A stretch of 64,000 bases of DNA from Gonatopus flavifemur (GCA_018340375.1 JAFFJZ010000010.1:3472001-3536000); one strand, 5' to 3'. Counted from the first letter of the stretch, positions 1 to 13,190 are shown. Numbers and translations: made by a program. The notes: generated by a model from the letters alone, not told the origin.

Positions 1-2041
1 ATTTTTTACAAGAACAATGAATCTGACAAATTTTTTATGACGGATTTTCATATTATTCTATGTGAAAAAGTTTGATATATGTGGTAGTCAGATGAGGTTG
101 TATGCAATATGTACGAAATATTGAGTGTGTGAAAGATCTAGCACATCCTTGACATATATAAGTATATATTGAATACAATCGAATGCACGTTCATGCAATA
201 TGTTATACGAAGTTTATATGGATATTGTTCATAGGAAAAAAGCCCCATTCAGTTATTTGTGTTTTTGAGGAAGTCATGTTGGAATTATTCTCCTTATACA
301 TTTTATGATCAAATTTTGTATCAAAATATTCCAGGTTGGATTGAAAAAGCTCGGAGTAACAGTTTGTGACGGTAATACAAATTTTCTTGAAAGGGGTAGA
401 TAATATTCCTAGAAGCTTTTATTTAATAAATAAAATCCCATACTTGGTTATCCTAATCAACATCTGTTCTCCAATGTTCTCACTTTCCTTGGGATCTGTT
501 TTCTTATTGGTAAAGTTATCTGAGCAAGGTTTTAAATGATCTGCTGAAGTCGAAGTTTCATTTGGACCCTCATTATTTCCAACTTTCTCCACAATGTATC
601 TCTCGCTTTGCAAGGATTTCGTTATTTGGTAAGATCCTAAGTACTCGAAAGATAATTTCAAACCTTGCTTAAATTGTATTCTTTCAATGGCAACCAAAAA
701 TTATTCCTTCTTTGAGTAAAACTTGCTTTATTTTTCTGCTGGTTTTCAAACATGGCTCTCCGGTTCAGGGTCTGAGTATTCTCTTGAAACAATTCTATTC
801 ATTCTTTTTCGATTCAATCTGATTCGAGGATTGTCTTGAATCTTTTGGTTGGTTTGAATGGTTTTTTCAAACAATACAATACAGACAGTAGGTCAATTTT
901 GATTTACATCGCAGAAATATTTATTCAAACACCCATGAATTTATTCGAATTTACATGAACAAGAGCCAGCAGCGTGATAGTTATTGTGAAAATATAAAAC
1001 TCCCAGGCAACTAACACTACAAAATAAAAACAGATTTTCTCTAAGAGAAATTCAAGAAGGGACTCGATGGTGCATTGTGAATTGTATTTTTATTTAGTGC
1101 TCGACATAATTGATTTGCCGGTTCCGTTGAATACATTGAATGCAATTATGTAATCGCTTGATCAAATTTTTCACTTTCTTGTAAAAGTAAACGTCGCTAA
1201 GTTGTGTCGAAGAAGTACACCTTGGGAGTATCACTTTCACAATGGTGGTATGTATTTTAATGCCATCTTGGAAAATTTGGTCGTATAACTCTGGTTTCGT
1301 TTGTCCTCCTCGAAAGTCGATGAGGAAGAGGAATTGGTATTTTCTTTGTAGTAGTTCTTCAGCTACTCATTCAACCAGAAAGAGTAGTAAACCTAGCAGG
1401 AATTCCATTGAGCGCAATAGTGTAGAAGTTTCGATTTTGAAATATGAAACGTTTCAACAATAGGTTGTTGAAGTTTGAATCGTTTTAAAAAACGAAACTC
1501 ACAAAATCTGATGGATTATCGTAATTTATCTTGTCGAATTGACTCCTTGGAACTGGGAACATGGTTTAAACTATGCATTGAAAGATTCTCAATCTTCAAC
1601 AACTGAGTATCTGGTTGTTTGATCACTAATTTGTTTCAATAAACGATTCAAACTTCGAATATATATTTCAAAAATAACAATATCGCCGACTCATTGATAT
1701 TTCAAGAACTTCCAATGTTCGCCCTTTGAGATCTTTCGATGGAACCATTTTCATAGAGATGCGTATATCTTTCAGAAAATGTCCCAACTGAAACTAGCCT
1801 GAAAAAATCGCTTACTAAATCTTGCACAGATATCCAAATTTTGAACATTCACGATACGTTTGATTCCTGAATTTCTTTGAAATTTTATACCATGAAATTT
1901 GAGAGATGTTCATAATGTTGGGAGAAGAAGATGAATTTCGCTGATAACAAAGATAATTCATGAATTGGAAGCCACAAACGAGGGTTCCCTATTTGAGGAG
2001 TTGAATCCAACAGTGCATAGAATTCGATCAAAATAATCAAT
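1..2041. other. gene-free AT-rich stretch
   Basis: No coding exon, RNA gene or bounded repeat was recognised. The open frames present are short, lack family motifs, and have AT-rich composition typical of noncoding insect DNA. If the upstream half of the ceramidase gene starts before this window, this stretch could be intron, but nothing in the sequence proves it. Confidence 0.5.
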
Positions 2042-2227
2042 AATCAAAAAATTTGCTATTACAGCAGAAAATCTTGCTCTATATATACAGACGGCTAAAA
2101 AATTTTGCTGAATTAGCAAATATCTTGCTGGGATAGCAATATTTTTGCCGCAACAGCAACCGTTTTGCTAATTCAGCGAAGCTGATTTTTCGGAATCGCT
2201 TTTTCAGCAAGAATTTTTCTCTGCGTG
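2042..2227 (+). repeat. truncated TTGCTG-word foldback element
   Basis: This is a second, left-truncated copy of the element at 37110-37409. Both share the run from AAAAAATTTGCTATTACAGC to the right tip, including CAACCGTTTTGCTAATT and TTTTTCGGAATCGC. The interior is made of TTGCTG and CAGCAA words. The right tip reads TTTTTCTCTGCGTG, whose complement CACGCAGAGAAAAA resembles the CACTGAGAGAAA tips of other elements here. The left tip is missing. Confidence 0.65.
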
Positions 2228-2920
2228 TTGGGATTTTATGAATCGAGAAAATGCTCAACGCTTCGGGGGCCCGCTGTCTTCATCGCCGAGAGGATGAAAT
2301 TACAATATCTGAAAAAGGAGAATACAGATATATGATACACATTCATAAGTGAAGTGAAAAATTCCACGGCACAAGCATTCCAAGTTTAATAAAATTGAAT
2401 CGGAAGATGAAAACCAGAATTATTCACAGGGTTTTATGAAAAATCCCATTGAAACCGACAGAAATCGAGATAGAGACAAGATGGGAAGCTATTTCATTGA
2501 TATCTGAAGTGTCAGAGAGAAGAAGATAGAAGTAACGATTCTGAAGGAGCAGCCAAACTGTTCCCCAGAGTTTATCAGAAGACATTCTCAAGGGTGGTCT
2601 AACCGTTAACCCATTTCATCCCAAATGTGCAATATTTGTCTTCGATTTTGAAGTTTCGATAGTTCAGACGCCCTCCTTTCGAATGTCATAGTCCAAATGT
2701 ATTGAAAAATCGATGATAAAGAGTTATGACCAGTTGTTGGGAAAATTGCTGAAGAATTTGTCATTTTTATTTTCAAATCACATACTTTCAGCACAAAAAA
2801 ATATTGCTGGACCATTGTATGTGGCACAGATGGTGTGAGAAACACCTGCTCTTTCAAATCTCGTTTGATTTTTTTTTTTTAATTTTAAATGACTGATAGA
2901 ACATGTATTTTAGTTATTAA

Positions 2921-4039
2921 CCCTAAACATGCACACCAGGGTCACTGTGACCCTGTTGATTTTCAATTGTTTATGATTTTGCAAGAATGAATGATAAAAA
3001 TATAAAACAATTCTGAAGTGTAGTAGAAACATTGAAGATGAGGCTTAAATAATGATAACTGAATTTTTTTGCTATCGACATTGCAGAAAAAATTGTTGAC
3101 CAATCCAAGTTTTCCAAAAATGATGTGTTTATTGAAAAAATTGTAACTTTCTGAGTCTTGAATATTGGGGCCTGATATTGTGAACGTGTCATGTTCAGAT
3201 GTGTAACTTTGAGGGAAAGAATATCGCTATATCAGCACTCGCTAGGCCTTTACAAGTTCCCCGCTAGCCACTAGACTCTTTCTAGCCCTTGGCTAGATTC
3301 TCGCGAGGCCCTAGACAGTTCTATGGATGACGTTGCTGGGGAAGTGGTCTTTTCTGAGGGAAACCCACATCATATCATGCACACTAGGGTCACCGTGACC
3401 CTGGGTGATTAATGAAGTACGTTTTGTCAATGTTTAGAAGACGTCTCATTGTAGTATGGGAATTAATTAAAATCGAAAATATAAATTCATTCCACTCACC
3501 TCGCTGATTACACCGAGAGAAAGGGTCTATTCAAATTTTCGACAACTAGGAAATTTATTAACTGTAAATAAAAATTTAGTTGTGCTAGCTAAATTTGATT
3601 TGTCATAACTATATTTTTTATTCCCATTGAATGTACCATTTTATTTATATTTCAGACAGCTAGCCTTTTATTTACCCCAACCAGAGTCTAGCTGGCGTAA
3701 ATAAAAATCTAGCTGCGGCAATTAACATTTAGTTGTCCCAACTAGGTACCTTTCTCTCAGTGTAGAAAACACAGTTTTTTTAATTTATAAAAATATCACT
3801 TTTCACGTTAACCAACGTTGCATGCACACCAGGGTCACTCAGACCCTACGTCAACATTCAATAGCTGTTAAATAAACATTGAGCAGTTAATTCGACCTGT
3901 CTATGGTCATTGTCGTCACTTTATAATCGAATTCGATTTTAGATGGCGTTACTTATGGAATTTTCAAACAGTAACATGTATTATTTGACGCTTTAATTCG
4001 TTTACAGGGTCACTATGACGCTGGTGTGCATGTTAAGGG
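2921..4039. mobile_element. non-autonomous piggyBac-type element
   Basis: Both ends abut TTAA (2917-2920 and 4040-4043), the target duplication of piggyBac elements. The tips are inverted: CCCTAAACATGCACACC on the left and GGTGTGCATGTTAAGGG on the right. A palindromic unit, AGGGTCACNGTGACCCT with CATGCACACC beside it, occurs at the left tip, near 3380, near 3825 (degraded) and inverted at the right tip. No transposase frame is present. A CACCG-tipped foldback element (3511-3762) has inserted into it, and a degenerate GCTAGGCC-word tract lies at about 3230-3330. Confidence 0.75.
3511..3762 (+). mobile_element. CACYGAGAG foldback MITE, copy 1
   Basis: The tips are CACCGAGAGAAAGG and CCTTTCTCTCAGTG, flanked by TA on each side. 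The interior carries TAGCTRG/CTAGCTG words and TAAATAAAAAT tracts. It matches 45440-45686 along its whole length in the same orientation, which confirms both boundaries. It sits inside the piggyBac-type element, so it is the younger insertion. Confidence 0.8.
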
Positions 4040-4043
4040 TTAA

Positions 4044-5685
4044 AATTGTGATGTTCAATTTATTCCAGCGTTCAACTTTTTTTCAATCATAATTCACTAT
4101 TTAGAATGATTGAAAGTTATGTGAAGTTCTCCGAAATCGTTCTAACTCGTTTCATTTGTCATACAAATTCGTTGCAATGATTTTCACGTTGATAATCAGA
4201 AAAACATGTTGATTGATTATGAGTGGGTATCACGCGAACTCAGTCTACAAGCGCTTTCATTCTCTATGCATCTTTCCCTCGGAGGTTCCTATTATGCGAT
4301 GTAATACAATTATGCAATCGTAATATGGGATGGAATTTTGTGTCAAAAGAGGCTCTCTGTTATGATATATAAGTACCATGTACAAGTTACATAATGCTCA
4401 CACAAGTCGTTGAGAACAATCATTTTCAAATCTACGTCCTCGTGTCAATGAAAGAGTTCGTATCATGTGGGAATGAGGGTGACAATCAATGTTTTGAAAT
4501 TATTTTTTGAAGAAATCAATTTCTAAAAAGAATTTCATGATCCGCAGTTGGGAACAAACTATGCCTATTTCAATTTTACATTCTGTGTTTGGATTCATGA
4601 AAAACAGAACTATCCAAATCCACTCTGTTGGACAAATTTCGTTGCACTTTTTTGGATTTCGTTCATTCGATGCGTTCGGCTTTCATCGAAAATTAACAAA
4701 ATTCAAGTAAATTGTCCACAAAATTCAATAATTTTTGGTGAAATTTTACTATCAGGGCATCAAGCAAGTACAACATTTTTGTCTGATTTCGAACAGTTTT
4801 TATGTCTTGAGACATGTTGTCAAAAAGTGATAACATTTTTTTCTGTTTCTGTCTCTGGGATTCCACACTTGGGAACTCAAAGTTAGTGAAGTCGGAGTAG
4901 CTCAACATAAATGTTACAATTCTGAAAAGGCTCCTTCACATTAGGATGAAATATAACGTGCAACTAGGTAGTATTCATTTGTTCCATCTCATCATTTTTG
5001 TGCATAAAAAAGGTCACATTTGATTTTGAATTTTCAATTAAAGAAAAAAGGAAATGAGTAAATTGTTTCAAATGATCAAAAAAAAAAAAAAATACCAAGG
5101 AAGAAGAATCGTCAATTTTAAACAGTGTATTGAAAATGAACAGACACAATAAAGTGCAACGAACCGTCAGATTTTGCGTTGGCACACCTTAGGTAACGCA
5201 TAGAAAATTATTTCTTTATAGCTGACGAACGACGATTAACATTTTATGGTTCATATTCCTATTATTGTGCTATGGAACTTTCCATTCTATCGATTACTCA
5301 TTTGACATTCGTTATTATTCCACTGGAAAGTATCCTACCTCTTAGAATTCAACATTCCAAGAGGAAGTTTAGCATTGAAAAATAAAATTATTTGCAGCCA
5401 AATCTGAATTAGGGCTAGAACTATGATCTAATTCAATGTGATTTCATATAAGATTTGTTTCAACTCTTTACACAAATTTATAGAAACTTGACACAAATTT
5501 TATATAAAATCTCATCTGAATTGAAGATTTTAAATTTGACGCTTTAGAAGATTGATTTACACCTTGAATTTTCTGCAGTCGTAAAACTTTTCTTGTCAAC
5601 ACTCAATCATCTGAATTTCATAAATTGTCGATCATGTGTTTATGATAAACCTTGCGGTAATTAGAAAGTTTTACTTGTTCTACTT
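4044..5685. other. gene-free stretch
   Basis: No gene was recognised. The overlapping 67-112 residue frames at about 4507-4908 run on both strands and have no recognisable domain. A run of 14 adenines lies near 5079. Confidence 0.5.
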
Positions 5686-6927
5686 CCCTTGTGGAAAAGA
5701 CCAGAGTTGACAAATTGTACTGGCAAAGTTGTATTTGCCAGACTTCAGCGGAAACAACTGTGCCCATTCGAAAACATTACCGTTTTCCAACTGGCGCCAA
5801 AAGTTCACCGGATCAAAGTTCAGACGGCCTTGAGCCAGTATCGAATTAATACTGTTCGGAGAATAGCCAAACCGTACAGAAACGGAACCGCGTCAGTACC
5901 GAATCAGGGTTGGTTGGATGAGACAATACTGTGCCGGTATTGAGCCAGAGTTAGAATTGGCATTCAATATGTTCGATAGATGACAATGTGCCAGTATTGA
6001 TAGGACTCTGGCTGACTATGGACGTCAACTCACTGACGTTAGAATCACGATCTTGGCATTTGAGCTGTAGTAGTGGAGCCGAAGTTTTGCCAGCAATAGG
6101 CCAGAGTTGGTGTGATCATTCAATATGTTTGAAAGACGGCAGTGTGTCAGTATTGATAGGACTCTGACTGATTACGGAATCGGTGGTCGAATGACATTAA
6201 AGTCACGATCTTAGCAACTTGGCTGTTGTAGTGAACCGAAGTCGCGCCAGCATTCGGCCAGAGTCGGTATGATCTTTCGAGATGTTCGAGAGACAACAAT
6301 GTGCCAGCATTGGTAGGACTTTATTCCACTACGGTGTCTATGGTGAATTGTATGACTTCGACAGTCCCATTATTGATTCGTCGTTAACTCGAAGATCAGC
6401 TGATATAATAGAGATTAAGTTTCTCACTCGCAAGACCCGGGTTTAATCCTCACTCAGTGAACTTTCAAGAAATCACTTCCAAAGTGCCTTCTCCGATGAC
6501 GATAATGAATCAGAACAATGAATCATTCAGAAGTTCAAATTTAATGTGTTTCTTTTTATTTGAAATATCATCGATCACTCCTGGTAACTCTGGTTACCGG
6601 TACCGAGCCAGTACTGGGTCAGGTTTGAATTTCTACATAGGATGTCATCATTCAGACTCCTTGTCATTTCTCATCCGGCTCTGGCAAAACAACTGATCCT
6701 GTTGCAATGCCAGAGTTTCACCATAGCAGGCTCGCATCAAATATCGCTACCGCCGTGGTGGTAAATGTTATACTGGCCCTTATGTGAAATTGTGTTATCA
6801 TTTCAACTCCTCTGCCAGTACTGGCAATCCAACTGGCCCCATAACGGTCATTCTAGATTTGCCAGTACTGGCACCTCCTGCACCAGTAGGGAGCCAGTAG
6901 CGGCCTGTGTTTCCATTTCCACATGGG
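5686..6927. mobile_element. large foldback element with CCAGTACTGG words
   Basis: The tips CCCTTGTGGAAAAG and CATTTCCACATGGG are imperfect inverted repeats flanked by TT on both sides. The interior repeats GCCAGTATTGG, CCAGAGTTGG and GCCAGTACTGGC words in both orientations, including near-duplicate units at about 5950-6030, 6105-6190 and 6250-6330. A tRNA-like segment sits at 6388-6456. There is no coding capacity. At 1242 bp it is the largest foldback element in the window. Confidence 0.6.
6388..6456 (+). other. tRNA-like segment (pol III A/B-box pair)
   Basis: An A-box-like TCAGCTGATAT at about 6396 is followed by a B-box-like GGGTTTAATCC ending near 6449. Spacing is close to that in tRNA genes. 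No convincing full cloverleaf could be drawn, so this is a degenerate tRNA-related module, not a tRNA gene. It is the weakest of the four tRNA-like segments in this window. Confidence 0.35.
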
Positions 6928-8599
6928 TTCTAACTCCATCACATCCCCTTCTAATTCCTCTAATCGATGAGGGTCACTAATCACTGCAAAGGAAGAATCT
7001 AAAAGAGTTCAACGCATTCAACTTCGACATGTCCAAGCACTGTACTCCACTACAACCTAGTAAAGAAACCTAAAGAAATACCAAAAACTACACGTTTAAA
7101 GTATATATTACGATACTTCTTCAAATCCATTTCACTTCGCAACGATAAATATTGAAATATTTCATTTTTACGGAAAATTTTGATTGTACATTTTGGTTGC
7201 ATTTCAGATTTTCCTCGTTAAGAAAGCAATTATCGAATAGTATATGATTCGTTTGTACCGTCAAGCATTTTCCACGCGATTCGCTCTCATTTTCCAAGTG
7301 TGTCGTAAATTGGTGAATGCTGTTCTTTTGTTTGAAACTCTCAAGTCGATACTTCATGGATTCAAGAATGAGGAATAACAAAAGGAACACATATTATTAC
7401 CAATTCACGCGATCGATTTCGTTTCACGTGTGAAAACGTTGCTTATGCAATTGCCATCGCTACGTAGCGTTATTGTTGGGAAGAAAAAACAGAGAACAGA
7501 TAAGAGAAGGAAAAAAAATAAAGAGTTGGAACCGAGTCATCATGGCGATTTCTGTGTTTACACGTTCTTGTTCCCACGCCTTCAAAATAGGAATCTCCGT
7601 AATCGTATGGCATCTCACTCATTACAACATTTATCTCGCGAAAAATCTTCCAAGATACGCGCGTAACTTCAGCTCTCGTAGTGTTGAAAATCTTCCTCAA
7701 TTCGTGTAAGCGTGCATCCTCCGATTTGAGTCCTCCCTTCGAATTTCGCTGTGCCCGTATCTTAGGGCAGTTGAATTGACATTCGCTTATGTTCATAATA
7801 ATCTTGTTACCATGATCGAATAACTTCGCCGAATCGATTGGATAATTCTAGAATCAGACTTTCATAATTCAAAGTTTATAGGATATCAAAATGACATTTA
7901 ATAGAACACTGTGAGGGAATGATATCCGAGATATCTTTAGAACAATAGAAATGAATCGAATTCCCGTTCATTGAGGATCGTGGTTAATGTTTTTATATCG
8001 ACACACATTCAGAGTAAAATAATAGAGGGACAGAGGGGAACAGAAAAGAGTAAAAGTAATGAACAATGATTGTCGAACAGCATCCAAGCTAATTGAAATT
8101 ATGTCGAAACTATGAGACTGGAGTCTCGATCCATCTTGAGAGGAAGGATCGTCCTTGTACGCCATCACGTTCTTGGCGTTATATGCAGACGACGCGAACG
8201 GAAGGATTCCGTAATACGTTCGTAACAGCACAGCCGAACACAGTAGGGCGTGGTGTCGTTCCCATAGCAAGAATATCGTGACGACGAGCAACGGGATTTC
8301 TACATCTACAAACATGTAGTGCTTGTTTACTGTGCACTTTCCAACTCGTCAAGGCACACTGTGTTAGGAACTTTTGCCAAGTTTCCTACTGCTCTAGAGA
8401 AGACGTGTTCACATGAAACACAGAAGAGATGTATTACAACGATAGCTATGCGCAAACATTCAACTTGAACTCAGGAGCATTGATCATTTTGATTCATTTT
8501 TCAGAACAATATTTCGACTCACCTAAAATGAACGAGGGAAATCTTTGGTTAGAAAAATCCATAGAATCAACTCCAATCAAATTGAATGAAATTTGACTA
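6928..8599. other. gene-free stretch, unidentified
   Basis: No gene was identified. Two opposite-strand frames (7470-7796 and 7968-8315, reverse) are longer than their neighbours and the DNA from about 7420 to 8320 contains more CpG than its surroundings. Neither translation shows a family I recognise and neither has a clear splice or signal context. A conserved noncoding or untranslated region is possible. Confidence 0.35.
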
Positions 8600-8754
8600 C
8601 ATTGTAAAAAATATGGAGATTTTTTCACCATATCGAGGAATTGTTTCGTTTTCTGGGTGTCAAATCCTTCATGAATGAAGGAAAAGTCCACCAAATTATG
8701 AAGAAACTTTGCTCCCTTCATTTTTTGGAGATTCTGCAATTATTCTTTACAGTG
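8600..8754. mobile_element. CACTG-class foldback MITE (155 bp)
   Basis: The left tip CATTGTAAAAAATATGG and right tip TATTCTTTACAGTG are inverted repeats, flanked by TA on each side. The interior is short and AT-rich with GGAGATT and GAAGGA words. No coding content. Confidence 0.55.
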
Positions 8755-9000
8755 TAGAACATTGTGCAGATTTCGATAATATTTAGCAATATTCGATGGT
8801 TTTTCAATCAAAATATTCCATTGAATCCAACCACATCTGATTGGAATGGAAAAAATTAGCTTCGTTCAATGCCTTTTCATACAGAAAACCCAATCATGGA
8901 ACATAGCCGATAACCAGCCAATATGTGGCTCGTGTTGAATGGCCAATGATTGAGTCTTGATTGATGGCCGAGATATGGACCATAACTGACTGATAAGATA

Positions 9001-9140
9001 CTCTCTAAAATCTTTGGAGTGAGATTTCACTCTTTAGTCAGCCAGAAGTGAGCCTGTCGAATTTTCGAGTGAAATTTCCACTCTTTCACTTTTGACACTT
9101 AGTGGAGTGAAACGTGCGATTTTTCACTCTTCCGAGTTAC
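9001..9140. repeat. truncated GAGTGAA-word element
   Basis: It starts with CTCTCTAAAATCTTTGGAGTG directly after a TA, matching the left tip of the elements at 57176 and 63020. CACTCTTT and GAGTGAAA words follow, but no right tip is found. It lies within a tract of GGCCAATG/CATTGGC words (about 8895-9260) that may be the remains of an older element. Confidence 0.5.
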
Positions 9141-10469
9141 TTTTCGCCATTTGTGAGCCCAAGTTACCATCCAGCAGTCAACCATTGATAGCCCATTGCC
9201 AATAGGTGCAATTACCGTATGATTAACTCCAGCTATGCCCCAGTCAAAGCTCATTGCAGAAGAATTACGTTACATTTGACAGAATTCAATAGTTCTGTTT
9301 GATGAAATATGATAATTATATGACGAACTTTGATAATATCTCAAATACAGTTTCACGTCCAGGGACGTCAGTACATTATTTTCCGAGCCCTGGTTGATCA
9401 GTAACCAAGTGGAGGGAAGTGTTGAAAATTTTAATCATTTATATAAGAATTATACAAGCAAAAATCATGAATGTATTTCGCAAATTAGCAATTCTACTAT
9501 AATCTCATCAAGATTATAAAAACTAATCTTTAAAATCTTTCAAAATGGGAGACGCTTATTTTACCAGGAAAAAAATATTTGACTCATAGATTCCGAGGCA
9601 TGGAATTCCATGACTGTCCTAAAGCGAGACCTGGTTTCTCAAGGGCTTCCAGGACAGTAATGACGCCCCTATACACGTCCATTTAGAGTACATTCAGAAC
9701 TAGAAAGAATAAAGGGAAATGGGGTGGAAATATCTTAAGATTGATCAAAAATGTAATAGAATAGAATAATAGAGAGATATACAAAAAGTTTTTGTCAGCT
9801 CAAATGAACTTGAGCTTCAATAACTACCAAATATTTCCATTCATTCATAGAACAAAATGAAAGCCATTATTTATTCAAAAACTATCAGATCAAGAATAAT
9901 TGACATCGCAAGTTATATTATACCCATCGAGTTTATTTCATATCGTCAGGTGGAGTTTCCAGTCTAAATTGACTTCCTTCGAACGTCCACGAATAGACGA
10001 GTCATTCATCTTCCAACCCTCAAAGTTTACATGTTCGTTCTCGGAGGTTGAATCCACAAAAGGAATGCATTGTACCCATATCATTCTCTCGTGACTTCTC
10101 ATTCCCAAGCAAATCGGTATTTATACACACAAAAATTCTTGTGGTTTCTCTCAGATAGATAGACATTCGAGGAATTTTATATTGTAAGCAATTGTTGCGA
10201 GGTTCAATTAAGCTGTCCATCGGGTACGAAAAATACCGAAAGACGCATCGGACACGAAATTCTCATACATCTCAAAAAGTTTTGGAATGCATAAAAGTGA
10301 TCACAAATGAGGCACAAACGGGGGTGAAAAAAGGATAACAAAAACCCTATGTTGGAAGTTCACAATGACCTGTCACATCGCAGTGACGTTGCCAAATTTC
10401 AGGTCTTTTTTTTCGTGTTGCGAATATAATTCAGCTCATCAATTTAAATTCATTACGTGGTTTTTGGAC

Positions 10470-11060
10470 AGACCAAGAACTGTATTCTTTATTTCTGTAT
10501 TCCTGCGGAGCTGTAGCCTTGAATATCTGTATTCTCAAGGAACTGTCTTCCTAAAGGGCTTAATTTTCAAATATTTCGATCTTTAGATATCTGTGGTCTC
10601 CAAAGACTGTCCTCTTAAAGAACTGTATTTTTAAATATTTTCTCCAATTTTAAATATCTGTTTTCTCAAAGAACTATCTTTTCACATCCAGGTGGATGAC
10701 TGTCGAGAAGTTGTTAATTGTTGCCATTGAAATATATAATTATTTTGTACATAGTGAGTGATCTTTCGCTCCATCAATTTTCATTCAATCAACGATATCT
10801 CTCCAACAGTTATTCACTTGAATATAGGTATTGAGAATACAGATATTGAAGAATACAGTTCTTCAACAATACAATTATTTAGGAATACAGTTTTTTCAGA
10901 GTAGAGATGTTTGAGGATACAATTCTTCAGGGATACAGGTATTTAAGAATACAGTTCTTTAACAATACAGGATACAGTTATTTAGAAATATAGTTCTTCC
11001 AGAGTAGAGATACAGTTCTTCAGAGATACAGAAATAGAGAATACAGTTTTCATACTACCA
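10470..11060. repeat. GAATACAG-word inverted repeat region
   Basis: The first half (about 10470-10690) reads AACTGTATTCTT and ATATCTGTATTCTC repeatedly. The second half (about 10825-11055) reads the complement, AAGAATACAGTTCTT. This is the same architecture as the bounded foldback elements, but clear tips were not located. Short frames here have no protein family character. Confidence 0.5.
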
Positions 11061-11225
11061 CATAAATGACGACTTGGGTTCTTATAGACAGAAGGAAAAA
11101 ACCTTCTCATCGTTGGGTACGTTGGAGATCTGTATTGAATTCTCTTCATAACAAGTTTGTTGCTTATAGATTCCCTGTTGAACATTTAATTGTACGCTAA
11201 GAAATTTTCTTTCACTTCTCAGATA

Positions 11226-11330
11226 CCCACACAGCACAAATATCTCAGTAATATCTCTAGAATGTTCTGCAATATTCTAGAGACATTGTAATATCGCCAA
11301 AATATTCTTGATACTAAGACATTTGTGCTA
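11226..11330. mobile_element. short CCCACA-tipped foldback element, copy 1
   Basis: The left tip CCCACACAGCACAAATATCT and the right part AGACATTTGTGCTATAA are inverted, with TCTAGAATGTTCTGC and ATATTCTAGAGACATTG in between. It is related to the 92 bp insertion at 33288-33379, which starts CCCACATAGCACACAATGTC. The right tip is degraded here. Confidence 0.5.
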
Positions 11331-12359
11331 TAATAATTTGTTGTTTCCGTAGACGTTATCATAAATATTTCGTCAAGGTCCTCTCCTAGTTATTTATAGA
11401 TTTGGACGTGTATGTGTGCGTTGATAAGAGTTTCTTTTTTTCTTTTATGAAAATTGTTCCTCTAGGCATAAAACGCGTCACATTTTCCCAGGCACTCTGA
11501 TTGCTCCGAGGTACATCTGGTTGCTATTCTCTTAGGAGCTTTTCTGTATCTCAAAGTCAGGGAGAAGGAAAAAGACAAAAATAAAACGAAGAAGAACGTG
11601 TTCCCGTTACGATATTCACTTATTGCTCGGTAACGACAATAAATATCTATCGCTAATCAGTTGTTTCATACATCGATTCATATATGATGATCAAAAAACA
11701 TTATACGCAAAGAAAGAAGAGGTCGAAAATATACCAATCTTTCATGAAAATTCAATGAGAATATTTCTTGAATTCGTGATAAAGGGACAACGGTTCACAT
11801 TTTTGTTGAATTTTACTTGGAGAGGAATGAAAAATTATGAATACTTCTTGACAAGCAACAGGAAAAATGGTGAATTTTTCAAAAGTCGCGCATGGAATTT
11901 TGCAAAGTAAAAAATGAAATTTAGAAAATTTGTTACTCTAATTTGTGATAATGTCACTCCAAACGATATAACTATTTATTTTTCTTTTTTTTTTCCTCTC
12001 TATTTTCCATGATATAGATCTTATTAATAACCTTGAGAAATGCGCGTGCGACCTCTGAAATTCACAGCTGTTTTTTCTTCTTATCAAAATGCACAAAGTC
12101 ACGAATTATACGAAATAGAAAACCGTACCGTGAAACTTAGCGCATTATTTATGCACGGTAGATGTTCCGTCCAAAAATAAAAAAGAGCCATAACAGTCTT
12201 CGATGAGATAAGACATCAGGAGATGTGCATGACAAACGGCCAAGAATTTGGTAACTGGGAACCAACTAAGAAAAAAGATTCGTTCATTCAAATGAGATTT
12301 GTTTATAGTAAATGAATCGTATAGTTGGATATGGCCAAAGGGAAATTTATTTATATTCA

Positions 12360-12822
12360 GTCAACGCCATAGTTGATAAATACAGCACATATTTCTTTGA
12401 GTCAACTTCATACCGATGATGATTCGATAAATATCTAAATTTGAGAACGAGTGACATTCATTCAAATCAATTTTGATCAGTTCAGGGGGCTGCAACTTCA
12501 TAAAAAATACTGGTGTCGTGGATTTAGTTCCAATCAAACAATTTTTTACTGCGAGGGCGCAGAAATCATTGTACAATGATGAATTTTGATTCGACGAACT
12601 TTGCGCCCCCGCAGTAAAAAATCATTGAATTGGAACTAAATCCACGACAATGGTATTTCTTATAAAGTTGCAGCTCCCTGGAGCAATTTTAATCAAATAA
12701 ATGATCTGCTTATAATTAATAAATATGAATTTTTTGACTCGACAAAATGTTTGATGATAATAAATGAGTCTTATTTGTTTGAAACGATATCTCTCAAAAA
12801 TTTTCAACTGAATGCGTTGATT
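12360..12822. repeat. long palindromic element (about 460 bp)
   Basis: Inner arms of about 85 bp are nearly identical in inverted orientation. The left arm contains GTCGTGGATTTAGTTCCAAT and GCGAGGGCGCA; the right arm contains TGCGCCCCCGC and ATTGGAACTAAATCCACGAC. Weaker inverted similarity extends outward on both sides, from GGGGGCTGCAAC and GTTGCAGCTCCC, to about 12360 and 12822. Frames on both strands are by-products of the symmetry. Confidence 0.7.
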
Positions 12823-13154
12823 TGTCAGAAGAAAACCTTTTTCTCAATGCAAGTAACTCTCTCCCACTTGAAACTTCATGCATACGTATACTTTATATTT
12901 TGTTTTCTTCCTCTTTCAATACGTGTTGTACTCTCTTTCTCACGTGTTTTTTTTAGAGAACCAAGATTTTTTGATGAATGTAAGACAGAATGCATCGAGA
13001 AGGGAACTTCAAAATGAATATTAATAATCAAACTTGCTTAATCAATCTTAGACCAACAATATTCTAAAACGCGTTCAACTACACATATTATTTTTCTTCT
13101 TCTAGCACTCATCATACACGTATATATACTAAGGTGTTTCGTTTTGAATCGATT

Positions 13155-13190
13155 ATACTATGTATACTATGTATACTATACATGTTTCAA
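13155..13190. repeat. short tandem repeat, ACTATGTAT unit
   Basis: The sequence reads ACTATGTATACTATGTATAC and continues in the same pattern for a few units. It is a simple repeat with no other feature. Confidence 0.8.

Noticed and set aside
2921..4039. Hormone response element acting on a host gene
   Set aside because: The GGTCANNNTGACC match occurs only as part of the transposon repeat and no gene lies close; noted as speculation within a finding, not as a regulatory feature.
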